Of a stretch of 64,000 nt of DNA, positions 1 through 8,026 are shown in pieces; position 1 is the stretch's first letter, and the number at the start of each line of letters is the position of its first letter. Source of the DNA: Candidatus Bipolaricaulota bacterium. GTDB taxonomy: Bacteria > Bipolaricaulota > Bipolaricaulia > M55B111. The notes under the pieces are model-generated. The model did no database searches and was not told the DNA's origin. It was given only the letters and a program-made list of their open reading frames with translations. Location of the stretch: NCBI GenBank assembly GCA_018400715.1, contig JAGYME010000005.1:1-64000 (forward strand). Direction: 5' to 3'. The position numbers were made by a program, and so were the translations under genes.

Positions 1-50
1 TAACTTATCTGATATCTTTTGATACGTGATAACACCTAGGAGGAAACCAA

Positions 51-1445
51 ATGCGAACCGTCATCGGACTGGAGATTCACGCGCAACTGTTGACCGATAC
101 CAAGTTGTTTTGCGATTGTTCGGCCGATTACTTCGGCAAGGAGCCCAATACTAATACGTGTCCAGTCTGTCTCGGCATGCCTGGTACGCTGCCCGTATTG
201 AACGAGCGGGCCGTGGAGTACGGAGTCCGAGCGGCGCTGGCCCTTAACTGCGAGATCCCGGAGAGGTCGAAGTTCGACCGAAAGAACTACTTCTACCCGG
301 ACCTCCCCAAGGGCTATCAGATATCACAGTTCGACGAACCGCTCGCGGTCCATGGACACCTCGAGGTAAACGGAAACGTAATCAGGATCAGGCGCGTACA
401 CCTGGAGGAGGACGCGGGCAAGCTCATTCACCAGGCGGGCAACTACAGCTCCGTTGACCTAAACAGGGTCGGAGTCCCGTTGATAGAGATCGTTACGGAG
501 CCGGACATCCAGACGCCGGAAGAGGCCAGGGCGTTCATGGAGAAGCTCCGCCAGGCCCTGAGGTACATCGAGGTATGCAGCGGAGACATGGAGAAGGGTT
601 CACTCCGCTGTGACGCCAACATCTCGCTGTCCGAGGACGACGAGTTAGGGACCAAGACGGAAGTAAAGAACATGAACTCCTTCCGCGCCGTCGAGAAGGC
701 CCTCCAGTTTGAACAGAAGAGGCAGAAGCGGGCTCTAAACGAAGGCGAAAAGGTAGAACAGGTTACTCTCGGGTGGAACGCCGACAAGGAAGAGGCTAAG
801 TTGATGCGTTCCAAGGAAGAAGCCCACGATTACCGCTACTTTCCCGAGCCCGACCTCGTCCCGTTGAAGATCGACGAGGCCTGGAAGGAGGAAATTCGCG
901 AGGGACTCCCCGAGTTACCCGACGAAAAGCGCGAGAGATGGGCGGATGAATACGGCCTTCCCGAGTACGACATCGACGTGTTGACCGAAGATAAGAAGAC
1001 CGCCACCTACTTCGAGGAGACCGTCGCCGAGTACTCATCGCCCAAGACGGTCAGCAACTGGATGATGTCCGAGGTATTCCGGGTGATGAAGCTACCCGAA
1101 GCGGAACTGGAAAACGTCACCCCGACGGAGTTCGCCTACCTGGTTAAGCTGGCCGACGACGGCGAGATCAACAACAACACCGCCAAAGAGGTCCTTGAAG
1201 AGGCATTTACCTCGGAGGATAGCCCGAAGGATATCGTCGAGGAACGGGGTCTAAAGCGGATATCAGATGAGGGACTCATCGAAGAGAAGATCGAAGAGGT
1301 CATTACGGAAAACGAGGATGCCGTAGAGGATTATCGCAACGGAAACGAGAAGGTGCTCGGGTTTCTCATCGGGCAGCTGATGAGCAAGACCAAAGGGAAA
1401 GCAGATCCCAACAAGGCAAGAGAGATCCTTCAGGAAAAACTTTAG
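51..1445 (+). CDS. gatB: Asp/Glu-tRNA amidotransferase subunit B
   Basis: GatB is the tRNA-binding kinase subunit of the GatCAB complex, which converts Glu-tRNA(Gln) and/or Asp-tRNA(Asn) to the amide form in the cytoplasm. The 464-residue length is normal. Visible signatures are [14 protein letters not shown] (80-93), the family motif SLRCDANIS (184-192) and a four-Cys zinc site (C21, C23, C37, C40). The C-terminal part, from about residue 320, is the GatB/YqeY-type helical tail. A strong AGGAGG at 38-43 lies 7 nt before ATG 51. gatA and gatC are not in the window and may lie upstream. It converges on the thymidine kinase gene with only 2 nt between the stop codons and no visible terminator hairpin. 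Confidence 0.97.
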   Translation: MRTVIGLEIHAQLLTDTKLFCDCSADYFGKEPNTNTCPVCLGMPGTLPVLNERAVEYGVRAALALNCEIPERSKFDRKNYFYPDLPKGYQISQFDEPLAVHGHLEVNGNVIRIRRVHLEEDAGKLIHQAGNYSSVDLNRVGVPLIEIVTEPDIQTPEEARAFMEKLRQALRYIEVCSGDMEKGSLRCDANISLSEDDELGTKTEVKNMNSFRAVEKALQFEQKRQKRALNEGEKVEQVTLGWNADKEEAKLMRSKEEAHDYRYFPEPDLVPLKIDEAWKEEIREGLPELPDEKRERWADEYGLPEYDIDVLTEDKKTATYFEETVAEYSSPKTVSNWMMSEVFRVMKLPEAELENVTPTEFAYLVKLADDGEINNNTAKEVLEEAFTSEDSPKDIVEERGLKRISDEGLIEEKIEEVITENEDAVEDYRNGNEKVLGFLIGQLMSKTKGKADPNKAREILQEKL

Positions 1446-1447
1446 GG

Positions 1448-2029
1448 CTAGCCGAGCTCCCAGCAGTCGCGGCAACGGGCCTCGTAATCGCCAAGCCCGC
1501 CAACTTTTATAACTTCGTCGTCCGCGGGGGCCGGTTTTCCATCTATCAACCTCTGGGTCCTCGTGGCTTCGCTTCCACACTTCGTACAGACTGCGTGAAG
1601 TTTATTCAACCTATCCGCTCTCGCCATGAGTTCAGGCATGGGGTGGAAGGGGTCTCCGGCGAACGTCAGGTCGAGGCCGGCAACGATGACGCGCTTGTCG
1701 CCTTCAACCAGCTTTCTCGCTAGACTGATTAACTCCTCAGAGAAGAAGTTACCCTCATCAAACGCGACGAGGTCGGCCTCCATGAGGGTCTTTTCGCCGA
1801 CGGCTTCCCGGAGCGAGTAAAGGTTCTCTTTCTCCACCTTCAACAGGGTCGCCTCAAACTCCCGGCCGTAGTGAGTCACGACCGCGTCCTTGCTGTAGCG
1901 GTCGTCAAAGTGGGGTTTGAAGATGAGGGTGTTCTGGCCGGCGATGTTGGCGCGGTCAATTCTCCTGATCAGTTCCTCGGATTTTCCAGAAAACATGCAA
2001 CCAGTTATTATTTCTAATCTACCAGCCAT
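1448..2029 (-). CDS. tdk: Thymidine kinase (type II)
   Basis: Phosphorylates thymidine to dTMP in the salvage pathway. The P-loop GCMFSGKS is at residues 10-17, the Walker B-like stretch is DEGNFF (usually DEAQFF), and two Cys pairs (CTKCG and CRDC) form the structural zinc site of the type II family. I place the start at ATG 2029 (MAGRLEIITG..., 193 aa). A longer reading frame would begin inside the adjacent tRNA gene and cannot be protein. This leaves only 3 nt between the encoded CCA end of tRNA-Pro and the start codon, so there is no room for a ribosome site outside the tRNA. The mRNA released by tRNA processing would be essentially leaderless. Confidence 0.95.
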   Translation of the reverse strand: MAGRLEIITGCMFSGKSEELIRRIDRANIAGQNTLIFKPHFDDRYSKDAVVTHYGREFEATLLKVEKENLYSLREAVGEKTLMEADLVAFDEGNFFSEELISLARKLVEGDKRVIVAGLDLTFAGDPFHPMPELMARADRLNKLHAVCTKCGSEATRTQRLIDGKPAPADDEVIKVGGLGDYEARCRDCWELG

Positions 2030-2032
2030 AAT

Positions 2033-2109
2033 TGGTCGGGACGACTGGATTTGAACCAGCGACCTCGCGCGCCCCATGCGCGCGCGCTACCAAGCTGCGC
2101 CACGTCCCG
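2033..2109 (-). tRNA. tRNA-Pro (anticodon GGG)
   Basis: Read on the minus strand, the 77-nt cloverleaf starts CGGGACG and ends CGTCCCG-A-CCA, with a perfect 7-bp acceptor stem and the CCA encoded. The D-arm has the typical GTGGCGCAGCTTGGTAGCG form. The anticodon stem CGCGC/GCGCG encloses the loop ATGGGGC, giving U33 and anticodon GGG. The T-loop reads GGTTCAAATCC. Five consecutive GC steps in the anticodon stem are unusually GC-rich. The tdk start codon follows 3 nt after the CCA, so both are probably on one transcript. Confidence 0.96.
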
Positions 2110-2168
2110 ATTGTTGCGACAGTTTAATATAGCCAGAAACGGGGGGATTTTCAACTAAATCCTGTCAC

Positions 2169-2289
2169 CAAAAACTGGTACCGGGTACCGGATACCTGGT
2201 AGCTGGTACCTCACCAACCGTTACCCTTACCAATTCACCAGTTAACAAATTAACCAATCAACCAATTAACCAATCAACTCATCAACCCG
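2169..2289. repeat. Heptad intergenic repeat, block 1
   Basis: Fills the gap between tRNA-Pro and korB. It begins AAAAACTGGTACC and continues with 7-bp variants of GGTACCT (GGTACCG, GATACCT, GGTAGCT), then moves into 8-bp variants of CCAATTAA and CATCAACC. It is the short form of the composite family: only the GGTACC and TTAACC modules are present. There is no open reading frame and no CRISPR-like spacing. Confidence 0.85.
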
Positions 2290-2299
2290 GACTCCGGAC

Positions 2300-3181
2300 C
2301 TACATAAAGCTCCTCTTGATCTCCTCGTAACTCACGCCGCTGCGTTCAACGAGGTCCAGGCTCTGCCCGACGATCGGACCGTCCCTGAGCGCCGGCACCT
2401 GTTCCTCGTATGTCGGTTTATCGTTGTTTTCGTAGATTACTCCCAGAGGTATCTTCTCGCCCCATTCCTCGGCCGTCTTTCTCGCCTCGTCCTTGTCGGT
2501 CGGATCGTAGTCGTCGCCCAGCTTGTACACTCGACCGTTGTAGAAGTCGTACGACCTCCCGGGGTTAAACGTAACGCAGGGCTGAAGTACGTCGACCAGG
2601 GAGTAACCCTCGTGTTCGATGGCCCTAGCAATTACTTCTTTCATGTGCTTGACGTCGCCCGAGAAAGCCCTGGCGATGAAAGTCGCCCCGCTGGTAAGCG
2701 CCGTCGGCAGTGGATCGAGCGGCGGCTCGATCGCGCCTTCAGGGCTCGTCTTGGTCACAAACCCCTTGTAGCTGGTCGGCGAGTACTGGCCCTTGGTAAG
2801 TCCGTACACCCTGTTGTCTTCAACGATCTGAGTTATCCCGATATTCCTCCGACAGGCGTGGAGAAAGTGATTTGCCCCAATCCCGTAACTGTCACCGTCA
2901 CCGGCGGTGACCACGACGTTCATGTCGGGGTTGGCCAGCTTGACACCAGTGGCCACGGCAACGGGCCTCCCGTGAATCGAGTGAAACCCGTTTACGTTCG
3001 TATAGTGAGGTAACTTGCTTCCACAACCGATACCGGACACCAGGAGCGATTCGTGGGGCTTCAGGCCCAGATCAACTAGCGCCATCTGCAGGCCCTGCAG
3101 GATGGCAAAATCACCACAGCCCGGACACCAGGTCGGTTGGGTTGGATATTGATAGTCGGCAAGAGAAACATCATTAGCCAT
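2300..3181 (-). CDS. korB: 2-oxoacid:ferredoxin oxidoreductase, beta subunit
   Basis: The thiamine-diphosphate subunit of a 2-oxoacid (probably 2-oxoglutarate or related) ferredoxin oxidoreductase, which makes acyl-CoA and reduced ferredoxin. The TPP motif GDGDSYGIGANHF...VEDN is complete. The Fe-S cysteines are visible as WCPGCGDF near the N-terminus, GIGCGSK, and CVTFNP further on. At 293 aa it has the size of the KorB/PorB type. It starts right after korA (1 nt between them), so the two are translationally coupled. The exact substrate cannot be read from the sequence. Confidence 0.93.
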   Translation of the reverse strand: MANDVSLADYQYPTQPTWCPGCGDFAILQGLQMALVDLGLKPHESLLVSGIGCGSKLPHYTNVNGFHSIHGRPVAVATGVKLANPDMNVVVTAGDGDSYGIGANHFLHACRRNIGITQIVEDNRVYGLTKGQYSPTSYKGFVTKTSPEGAIEPPLDPLPTALTSGATFIARAFSGDVKHMKEVIARAIEHEGYSLVDVLQPCVTFNPGRSYDFYNGRVYKLGDDYDPTDKDEARKTAEEWGEKIPLGVIYENNDKPTYEEQVPALRDGPIVGQSLDLVERSGVSYEEIKRSFM

Positions 3182-3182
3182 A

Positions 3183-4931
3183 TCAGATAACCTCCTCCAC
3201 TTTCTGCACGATGTATTCCGGCGTGAACGGCCGTCCGTCGTACTTTAATATCTCGTGGTCGACGACCTTACCCGTCTCCTGACTTATCAACTTCTTCATC
3301 TCACCCGAGTCGTTACCTTCGACTATAACCGTCTTTTCGGCGCCTTCCAAGAAATCAACTACCGGGTCAGCCGGCAGTGGCCACGCGTCCTTCAGGTGAC
3401 ATAGGTTAGCACTTACGCCCTCCTCCTCGAGCTTCTCCAGGGCTTCCTTGACCGCCCCGTAGGTCGACCCCCAGCAAACGAGGGAGACTTCGGCGTCTTC
3501 CGGTCCCTCAGCAACGGGTGGTTCTATGTCTTTTTTCAAAGCGGTTTTGGCCTTCTTAGCCCGCTTGTCCATCATCTTAGTGCGAAGTTCGGGGTCTTCG
3601 GTGATATCTCCCTTCTCCGTGTGCTCGTTTCCCGTGGTCTTGTATACGGCGTTCTCGTGGCCGGGCACCGCTCTCGGCGACACGCCGCCCTCGGTAAACT
3701 TATGCCTGAGGTACGGTTCTTCCAGAGCGTCCAGTTCTTCCTCGGTCAGGAACTCGCCGCGATCTATCTCCGCCCCTTCCATGTCGATTACGTCGGGGTC
3801 GACGGCTCTGACCGAGTCCGCCAAATGCTGGTCACTCAACGTAATAACGGGCATCTGGTACTTCTCAGCAAGGTTGAACGACCTCGCACCGGCCTGAAAG
3901 GCCTCCTGGATTGTCCCCGGCGTCAGCACGATTCGTGGAAAGTCTCCCTGAGAAGCGTGAACAATTGACATAAGGTCTCCTTGACCCGTCCTCGTCGGCA
4001 ACCCCGTGCTCGGCCCGGGCCGAGAGACCTCAGCTATTACCAGCGGTGTCTCCGTCATTCCCGACAGGCCAAGGGCTTCCACCATGAGCGAAAAACCTCC
4101 ACCTGAAGTGGTCACGAGGGCCCGTGCGCCGACGTGGCTGGCTCCGATCGCCATGTTGACGGCCGCAAGTTCGCTCTCCGGCTGCTTGGTGACGATATTA
4201 AGTTCCTTGGAATGCTTGGTTATCCACTCCAGGACAGACGTCGACGGCGTCATGGGATATGCCGATATGAAGTTGCAGCCGCCGGCCACGGCTCCCAGAG
4301 CGAAGGCCTGATTGCCGTTGATGACCATCCTTTCCCCGCTCTCCGGGATCGGTTCGAGGTCGTAGTTCGAAGAATACCCGTGTGAGTTGACGTACTCCAC
4401 GCCAGCGTTTGCCACGTCCAGGTTATTCTTGACGACCTCGTCACCCTTTACGGCAAAGTTCTCTTCGATGATTCCTTCGATGTAAGAAATGTCGAAACCG
4501 GTAAGGCCGATAATAGCGCCAATCGCCGCCGTGTTGGCCATTATCTTCGCCCCGCCTTCTTCCATCGCGATCTGCTCCAGAGGTACGGGATATGGCTTTA
4601 CGCCCTTCTCTTCCATTTCTTCCGCGTCCACGTCGAGGTCGTCGTCGTAGATTACCCCGCCACCCTCGACGATCTCATCGAGGTGTTCCGTCACCGTATC
4701 CTCAGTTATAGCTACGAGCAGGTCTATTCCTTCGGTATGGGAGTAAACCTGTTTCCTCGCCACCCTTATCTCGAAGAAGTTGTGACCGCCCCGAATTCTC
4801 GATCGATAATCCTGTCGACCAAACGGGAACAGCCCGCTCCTCGCAATTGCTTTTATAAAGCCAAGCCCGGTGGAACGTATGCCCTGACCGGCGTTACCAC
4901 CGAATACAATAGTCATGTCGTCTGTAACCAT
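3183..4931 (-). CDS. korA: 2-oxoacid:ferredoxin oxidoreductase, fused gamma-alpha subunit
   Basis: A 582-aa fusion of the gamma domain (about 1-180, starting IVFGGNAGQGIRSTG) and the alpha (pyrimidine-binding) domain (from about 200, NGNQAFALGAVAGG, with SAYPMTPSTSVLEW), plus a C-terminal domain with GSTYGAVKEAL and VEGNDSGEM. This layout is the usual two-gene form of the enzyme, with korB supplying the beta chain. ATG 4931 has AGGAGG 4 nt upstream. A second ATG (4916) would also keep the whole domain. It is first in the operon with korB. Reduced ferredoxin is the product, which fits the ferredoxin and oxygen-defence genes next door. Confidence 0.93.
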   Translation of the reverse strand: MVTDDMTIVFGGNAGQGIRSTGLGFIKAIARSGLFPFGRQDYRSRIRGGHNFFEIRVARKQVYSHTEGIDLLVAITEDTVTEHLDEIVEGGGVIYDDDLDVDAEEMEEKGVKPYPVPLEQIAMEEGGAKIMANTAAIGAIIGLTGFDISYIEGIIEENFAVKGDEVVKNNLDVANAGVEYVNSHGYSSNYDLEPIPESGERMVINGNQAFALGAVAGGCNFISAYPMTPSTSVLEWITKHSKELNIVTKQPESELAAVNMAIGASHVGARALVTTSGGGFSLMVEALGLSGMTETPLVIAEVSRPGPSTGLPTRTGQGDLMSIVHASQGDFPRIVLTPGTIQEAFQAGARSFNLAEKYQMPVITLSDQHLADSVRAVDPDVIDMEGAEIDRGEFLTEEELDALEEPYLRHKFTEGGVSPRAVPGHENAVYKTTGNEHTEKGDITEDPELRTKMMDKRAKKAKTALKKDIEPPVAEGPEDAEVSLVCWGSTYGAVKEALEKLEEEGVSANLCHLKDAWPLPADPVVDFLEGAEKTVIVEGNDSGEMKKLISQETGKVVDHEILKYDGRPFTPEYIVQKVEEVI

Positions 4932-4976
4932 ATAACCTCCTGATCGCTTCCTGAAATTTCCTGTTGCCTCAGGACT

Positions 4977-5261
4977 TTACGTGGGAGTTCCCACTCTCGG
5001 GTTGTAAAAGGGAAGAGAACTTCCCGCGCACTCGCAGGGGACCTCTCCATGGGTGCACCTAAATCCGACCGCGTTGGACATGTTGAAATCGTCGCAGACC
5101 GGGATGCCACGGATCGTATTTGTCTTCTCTCCCTTGACCGGACAGTAGACCTCTTCCGCAACCCGACTTACGTCCTCCAACTTTCCGCCGCACTCGTCAC
5201 ACTCAGATAGTCTCTCCTCCGAATAGTAGATCGCTCCACAATCACGACATCTGTATTTCAT
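4977..5261 (-). CDS. Small Cys-rich protein with rubredoxin-like knuckle
   Basis: A 94-aa protein of unknown function. The N-terminus has two CxxCG knuckles (C5/C8 and C21/C24) spaced as in rubredoxin or a zinc ribbon, but the second lacks the usual CP. Five more cysteines follow (C40, C56, C69, C76, C78), enough for another metal site. It lies 45 bp upstream of korA and downstream of the superoxide reductase gene, separated from the latter by a terminator hairpin. A role as a redox carrier for SOR or FprA, or as a Kor accessory, is inference. A plain zinc-binding protein is equally possible. Confidence 0.75.
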   Translation of the reverse strand: MKYRCRDCGAIYYSEERLSECDECGGKLEDVSRVAEEVYCPVKGEKTNTIRGIPVCDDFNMSNAVGFRCTHGEVPCECAGSSLPFYNPRVGTPT

Positions 5262-5294
5262 CCCACTTCACCTCCGTGGGGAACTCGTGATTAC

Positions 5295-5331
5295 CTTTAC
5301 CGAAACGAGCGTCCTGGCGGTCTCGGTAAAG
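5295..5331 (-). terminator. Second hairpin of a tandem terminator
   Basis: A 9-bp inverted repeat, CTTTACCGA (5295-5303) and TCGGTAAAG (5323-5331), lies downstream of the SOR gene and just after another hairpin. It has no following T-run. It may be a back-up terminator or an RNA-protecting structure at the head of the Cys-rich gene transcript. Confidence 0.45.
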
Positions 5332-5370
5332 AAAAAAGACGATATACCCTTAACCTCCGGATATATCGTC
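5332..5370 (-). terminator. Rho-independent terminator after SOR gene
   Basis: The inverted repeat GACGATATA (5338-5346) / TATATCGTC (5362-5370) is followed, on the minus strand, by TTTTTTC. It would end the ferredoxin-SOR transcript before the Cys-rich gene and korAB. Confidence 0.75.
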
Positions 5371-5405
5371 GTAAATCCGCCCTTCAGCTGGGTCCACAGC
5401 CTTGA

Positions 5406-5786
5406 TTAAACTACCTCTATCTCCTTCTCGTTCTCCCAAAGGCCATGAAGGTTACACTTCGCCCTGCCGCGCAGCGGATGGGCGTGGTCCAACTTCACAG
5501 TAGTCTTCATCACGTAGTGGGAATGTTCCGGGGTTAAGTCGAGTCTGGCCAAAAACGTGTCGCCGGAGTAAAGCTCCATCCATTCGATAAAGTGGGCGTT
5601 CTCGTTCGGGTGCTCCTTGTACTCGCCAACTTTTAGCGTTACTTCAAATTCCTCTCCGCCCTTTACTTCGTCAGGAGCCTCAATAACTACAGCATGCTTC
5701 TTCTCCAGGGCGTCCATCTCGTCGGGGTTATCTACGTTCGCTACGTTTACTCCACAGAAAAGGTCGTCTTCACAGCATTCAGCCAT
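5406..5786 (-). CDS. Superoxide reductase (neelaredoxin type)
   Basis: Reduces superoxide to hydrogen peroxide without making oxygen, the standard anaerobe defence. At 126 aa it has the single-domain (class II) size. The Fe(His)4(Cys) ligands are visible: KH in the N-terminal part (EKKHAVVIE, usually KHVPVIE), two His in HPNENAHFIEWMELY, and the C-terminal CNLHG. The N-terminal cysteines (ECCEDDLFC) do not form the desulforedoxin domain of the two-iron class. The ribosome site AGGAGG precedes ATG 5786. The ferredoxin gene upstream (71 bp) is probably cotranscribed and a possible electron source. Confidence 0.9.
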   Translation of the reverse strand: MAECCEDDLFCGVNVANVDNPDEMDALEKKHAVVIEAPDEVKGGEEFEVTLKVGEYKEHPNENAHFIEWMELYSGDTFLARLDLTPEHSHYVMKTTVKLDHAHPLRGRAKCNLHGLWENEKEIEVV

Positions 5787-5856
5787 GTATTTTCCCTCCT
5801 AGAAAAAATAGAATAATTGATAAAAAGGATCTTAGTACTTATGTAAATGACGGTCC

Positions 5857-6108
5857 CTACGGAGCTATAGTCTCTCCGGAGTCGTCAATAAGCTCGATCG
5901 CCATCATCGGACAACCATCGGCAGCCTGTTTTGCAGTTGATTTTTCGTCCTCGCCGATCTCCAGTATCTGGATCCCGTCCTCTTCGTCGGCGTCAATTAA
6001 CTCGGCCTTGCCGTCGTCCGCCGTTTCGAAGTGATCGGGGTCGATCGCGGTGCAGACGAAGTTACTCTGACACGCGTTCTTGTCGAACTTCAACTTGTAC
6101 TTAGCCAT
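5857..6108 (-). CDS. Single-cluster ferredoxin with three cysteines
   Basis: An 83-aa acidic ferredoxin of the single-cluster type. The first motif is C-Q-S-N-F-V-C, so the second ligand position (usually Cys or Asp in CxxCxxC/CxxDxxC) is Asn. The last Cys is in GCPMMAI. With three Cys the protein would naturally hold a [3Fe-4S] cluster, or a [4Fe-4S] cluster with a non-Cys fourth ligand. GGGGTGAT before ATG 6108 is the ribosome site. It sits next to SOR and head-to-head with fprA, so it may carry electrons from Kor to the oxygen-defence enzymes. Confidence 0.88.
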   Translation of the reverse strand: MAKYKLKFDKNACQSNFVCTAIDPDHFETADDGKAELIDADEEDGIQILEIGEDEKSTAKQAADGCPMMAIELIDDSGETIAP

Positions 6109-6223
6109 TATTTTATCACCCCAGAATTATTTGGCTAAAAGAACCGAAAATGAATACGGCTTAATACTAAGTATAGTTTTATTCCCGCAGTTTTCAAATT
6201 AGGGATGGGGATCGGGCATTTGG

Positions 6224-6251
6224 TTGAATCAGGCCATCCTCGGTTTATAAT
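6224..6251 (+). promoter_or_regulatory. Sigma-70-type promoter of fprA
   Basis: TTGAAT (6224-6229), a 16-bp spacer, then a perfect TATAAT (6246-6251). The start codon at 6279 leaves a leader of about 20 nt containing the purine-rich ribosome site. Confidence 0.7.
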
Positions 6252-6278
6252 CTTGTGTACTATAAGAAGGGGGGTTCT

Positions 6279-7469
6279 ATGCGCAAAGAAATCACGAGGA
6301 AAATCGACTGGATAGGTGTAAACGACCGCACTACGGACCTGTTCGAGGACTTTTGGCCACTTCCTGAAGGGATAAGTTACAACTCCTACCTGATAAAAGA
6401 CGAGGAGAACGCCCTAATCGACGGTGTAAAGGAAGGATTTACGGAGGACCTAATTGGCGAAATAGGGTTCGACGGAGACGGACTGGACCTAGATTACGTG
6501 GTCATCAACCACATGGAACCCGACCACAGCGGTTCCCTGAGGTCAGTTATCCGGCTCGCCCCGGACGCCGAGATACTCTGCACCGAGAAGGCAAAATCGA
6601 TGCTCGGGGGCTTCTACGGGATAACCGATAACGTCAGAGTGGTGAAAACCGGCGATACCGTTACCCTGGGCAGCCGCGGGCTCGAATTCATCGAAACCCC
6701 CTTCGTTCACTGGCCCGAAACAATGATGACTTACGAGAAAGAGGACGGCGTCCTTTTCTCCGGAGATGGCTTCGGTTCGTTCAAGGCGCTGGACGGCGGA
6801 ATTTTTGACGACGAGGTCGACGTTCAGGAATACTCCGACGAGACGGTCCGGTACTTTTCCAACATCATCGGAGCCTACAGCGCGACAGTACGAGCGGCCC
6901 TGGCGAAGTTGAAAGGCCACGAAATAGAGGTCGTGGCTCCGGCGCACGGCCTGGTCTGGCGTTCCGAGCCGGAGAAAATCATCGAACAGTACTCCCGGCT
7001 CAGCAACCTGGAGAGCGACCCGGCGGTCACCCTCGTGTACGGTTCCATGTACGGTTTCACTGAGAGAGTCATGGAGGCCGTGGCTAGCGGGGCCAGAAGC
7101 GTACCCGGGATCGACCTCAAAGTAATTGACGCGGCAAGGACCCATCCCAGCTTCACCCTGGCCGAATCCTGGAAGCGTGAGGGACTGATAATCGGATCGC
7201 CGACCTACGAGGCAAGGATCTTCACTCCCGTCGAACAGTTTGTCAACCTGGCCACGAAGAAGAAGCTCAAAGAACGGAAGGTTGGTTTCTTCGGTTCATA
7301 CGGTTGGTCTGGAGGATCTGTAAGGGAATTAAACGCAGCAGCGGAAAACTTGAACTGGGAGGCTGTATGTGATCCCGTCGAATTCAACGGGGAGGCCAAC
7401 TCGGAAAAGCTGGAAGAAGGTTTCGCCCTGGGTGAAACGGTGGCCCAGGCCGTGGCTAAGGCAGGCTAA
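6279..7469 (+). CDS. fprA: A-type flavoprotein (flavodiiron O2/NO reductase)
   Basis: Reduces O2 to water (or NO to N2O) in anaerobes. A metallo-beta-lactamase-like domain (about 1-245) carries the diiron ligands: HMEPDH, the His of VHWPETM, the Asp of SGDGFGSF and the His of APAHGL. A flavodoxin domain follows (about 250-396, starting LVYGSMYGFTERV). An upstream in-frame ATG at 6255 exists, but AAGGGGGG at 6267-6274 and family length (396 aa) favour ATG 6279. It is divergent from the ferredoxin and SOR genes. No rubredoxin-type reductase is fused, so an external donor is needed. Confidence 0.95.
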   Translation: MRKEITRKIDWIGVNDRTTDLFEDFWPLPEGISYNSYLIKDEENALIDGVKEGFTEDLIGEIGFDGDGLDLDYVVINHMEPDHSGSLRSVIRLAPDAEILCTEKAKSMLGGFYGITDNVRVVKTGDTVTLGSRGLEFIETPFVHWPETMMTYEKEDGVLFSGDGFGSFKALDGGIFDDEVDVQEYSDETVRYFSNIIGAYSATVRAALAKLKGHEIEVVAPAHGLVWRSEPEKIIEQYSRLSNLESDPAVTLVYGSMYGFTERVMEAVASGARSVPGIDLKVIDAARTHPSFTLAESWKREGLIIGSPTYEARIFTPVEQFVNLATKKKLKERKVGFFGSYGWSGGSVRELNAAAENLNWEAVCDPVEFNGEANSEKLEEGFALGETVAQAVAKAG

Positions 7470-7492
7470 GTGGACAAAACTGGAAAATAAAA

Positions 7493-7518
7493 GAGCCGAG
7501 GCCCCTCAACCTCGGCTC
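7493..7518. terminator. Bidirectional terminator hairpin
   Basis: GAGCCGAGG (7493-7501) and CCTCGGCTC (7510-7518) form a perfect 9-bp stem with an 8-nt loop. It is followed by AAAAATTT on the plus strand and by a T-rich stretch (TTTTATTTTCC) on the minus strand. It separates the convergent fprA and pterin dehydratase genes. Confidence 0.75.
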
Positions 7519-7583
7519 AAAAATTTCCATAGCCAAATTACCGTAATCCCTTTTCGCTAAGGCTTATTGCTCTACTTTACGGC

Positions 7584-7916
7584 CTATACCAGTTCGTCTA
7601 TCTTTGCAGCAAGAATGAAGTCGTTCTCGTGCAGTCCGTCGATCGCGTGTGTGTACAGGACGATCTTTACCCTGTTGTAGTTGATGTCGATATTGGGGTG
7701 GTGCCCTTCCGCCTCAGCGATCTCCGCAACCTGGTTGACGAAGTCCACCGATCCGTTGAAGTCCTTGAACTTGAACGACTTCTTTATCTTCGGTACCGAT
7801 TCTTTGATATATTCCCAATCGTTTACTTCGGTAAGCAACCTCTCTACTTCATCCGATTCGAGAGGAGGCACTCCACCTTCACAGGGAACGCATTCTTTTT
7901 GGGTTAGTTCGCTCAT
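7584..7916 (-). CDS. phhB: Pterin-4a-carbinolamine dehydratase
   Basis: A 110-aa protein of the PCD/DCoH family, which dehydrates 4a-hydroxytetrahydropterin. The family signature is present: EGHHPNIDINYN, then THAIDGLHENDF. I use the internal Met at 7916 because TAGGAGGTAT lies just upstream. An in-frame Met at 7952 would add 12 residues. No aromatic amino acid hydroxylase is nearby. In anaerobes the protein may serve molybdopterin or folate chemistry, so the physiological substrate is uncertain. Confidence 0.9.
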   Translation of the reverse strand: MSELTQKECVPCEGGVPPLESDEVERLLTEVNDWEYIKESVPKIKKSFKFKDFNGSVDFVNQVAEIAEAEGHHPNIDINYNRVKIVLYTHAIDGLHENDFILAAKIDELV

Positions 7917-8026
7917 CTTAATACCTCCTATATCCTCGAGTCTCTGAGTCAATGCCTATGGCGTTAATTCAACACTTAAAAAGTATCTCAAATACCACGG
8001 TGAATCAAGAGTCGGTGGGCAGGGGC

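Noticed and set aside
2030-2077. Upstream extension of thymidine kinase
   Set aside because: The added residues would be translated from the tRNA-Pro gene.
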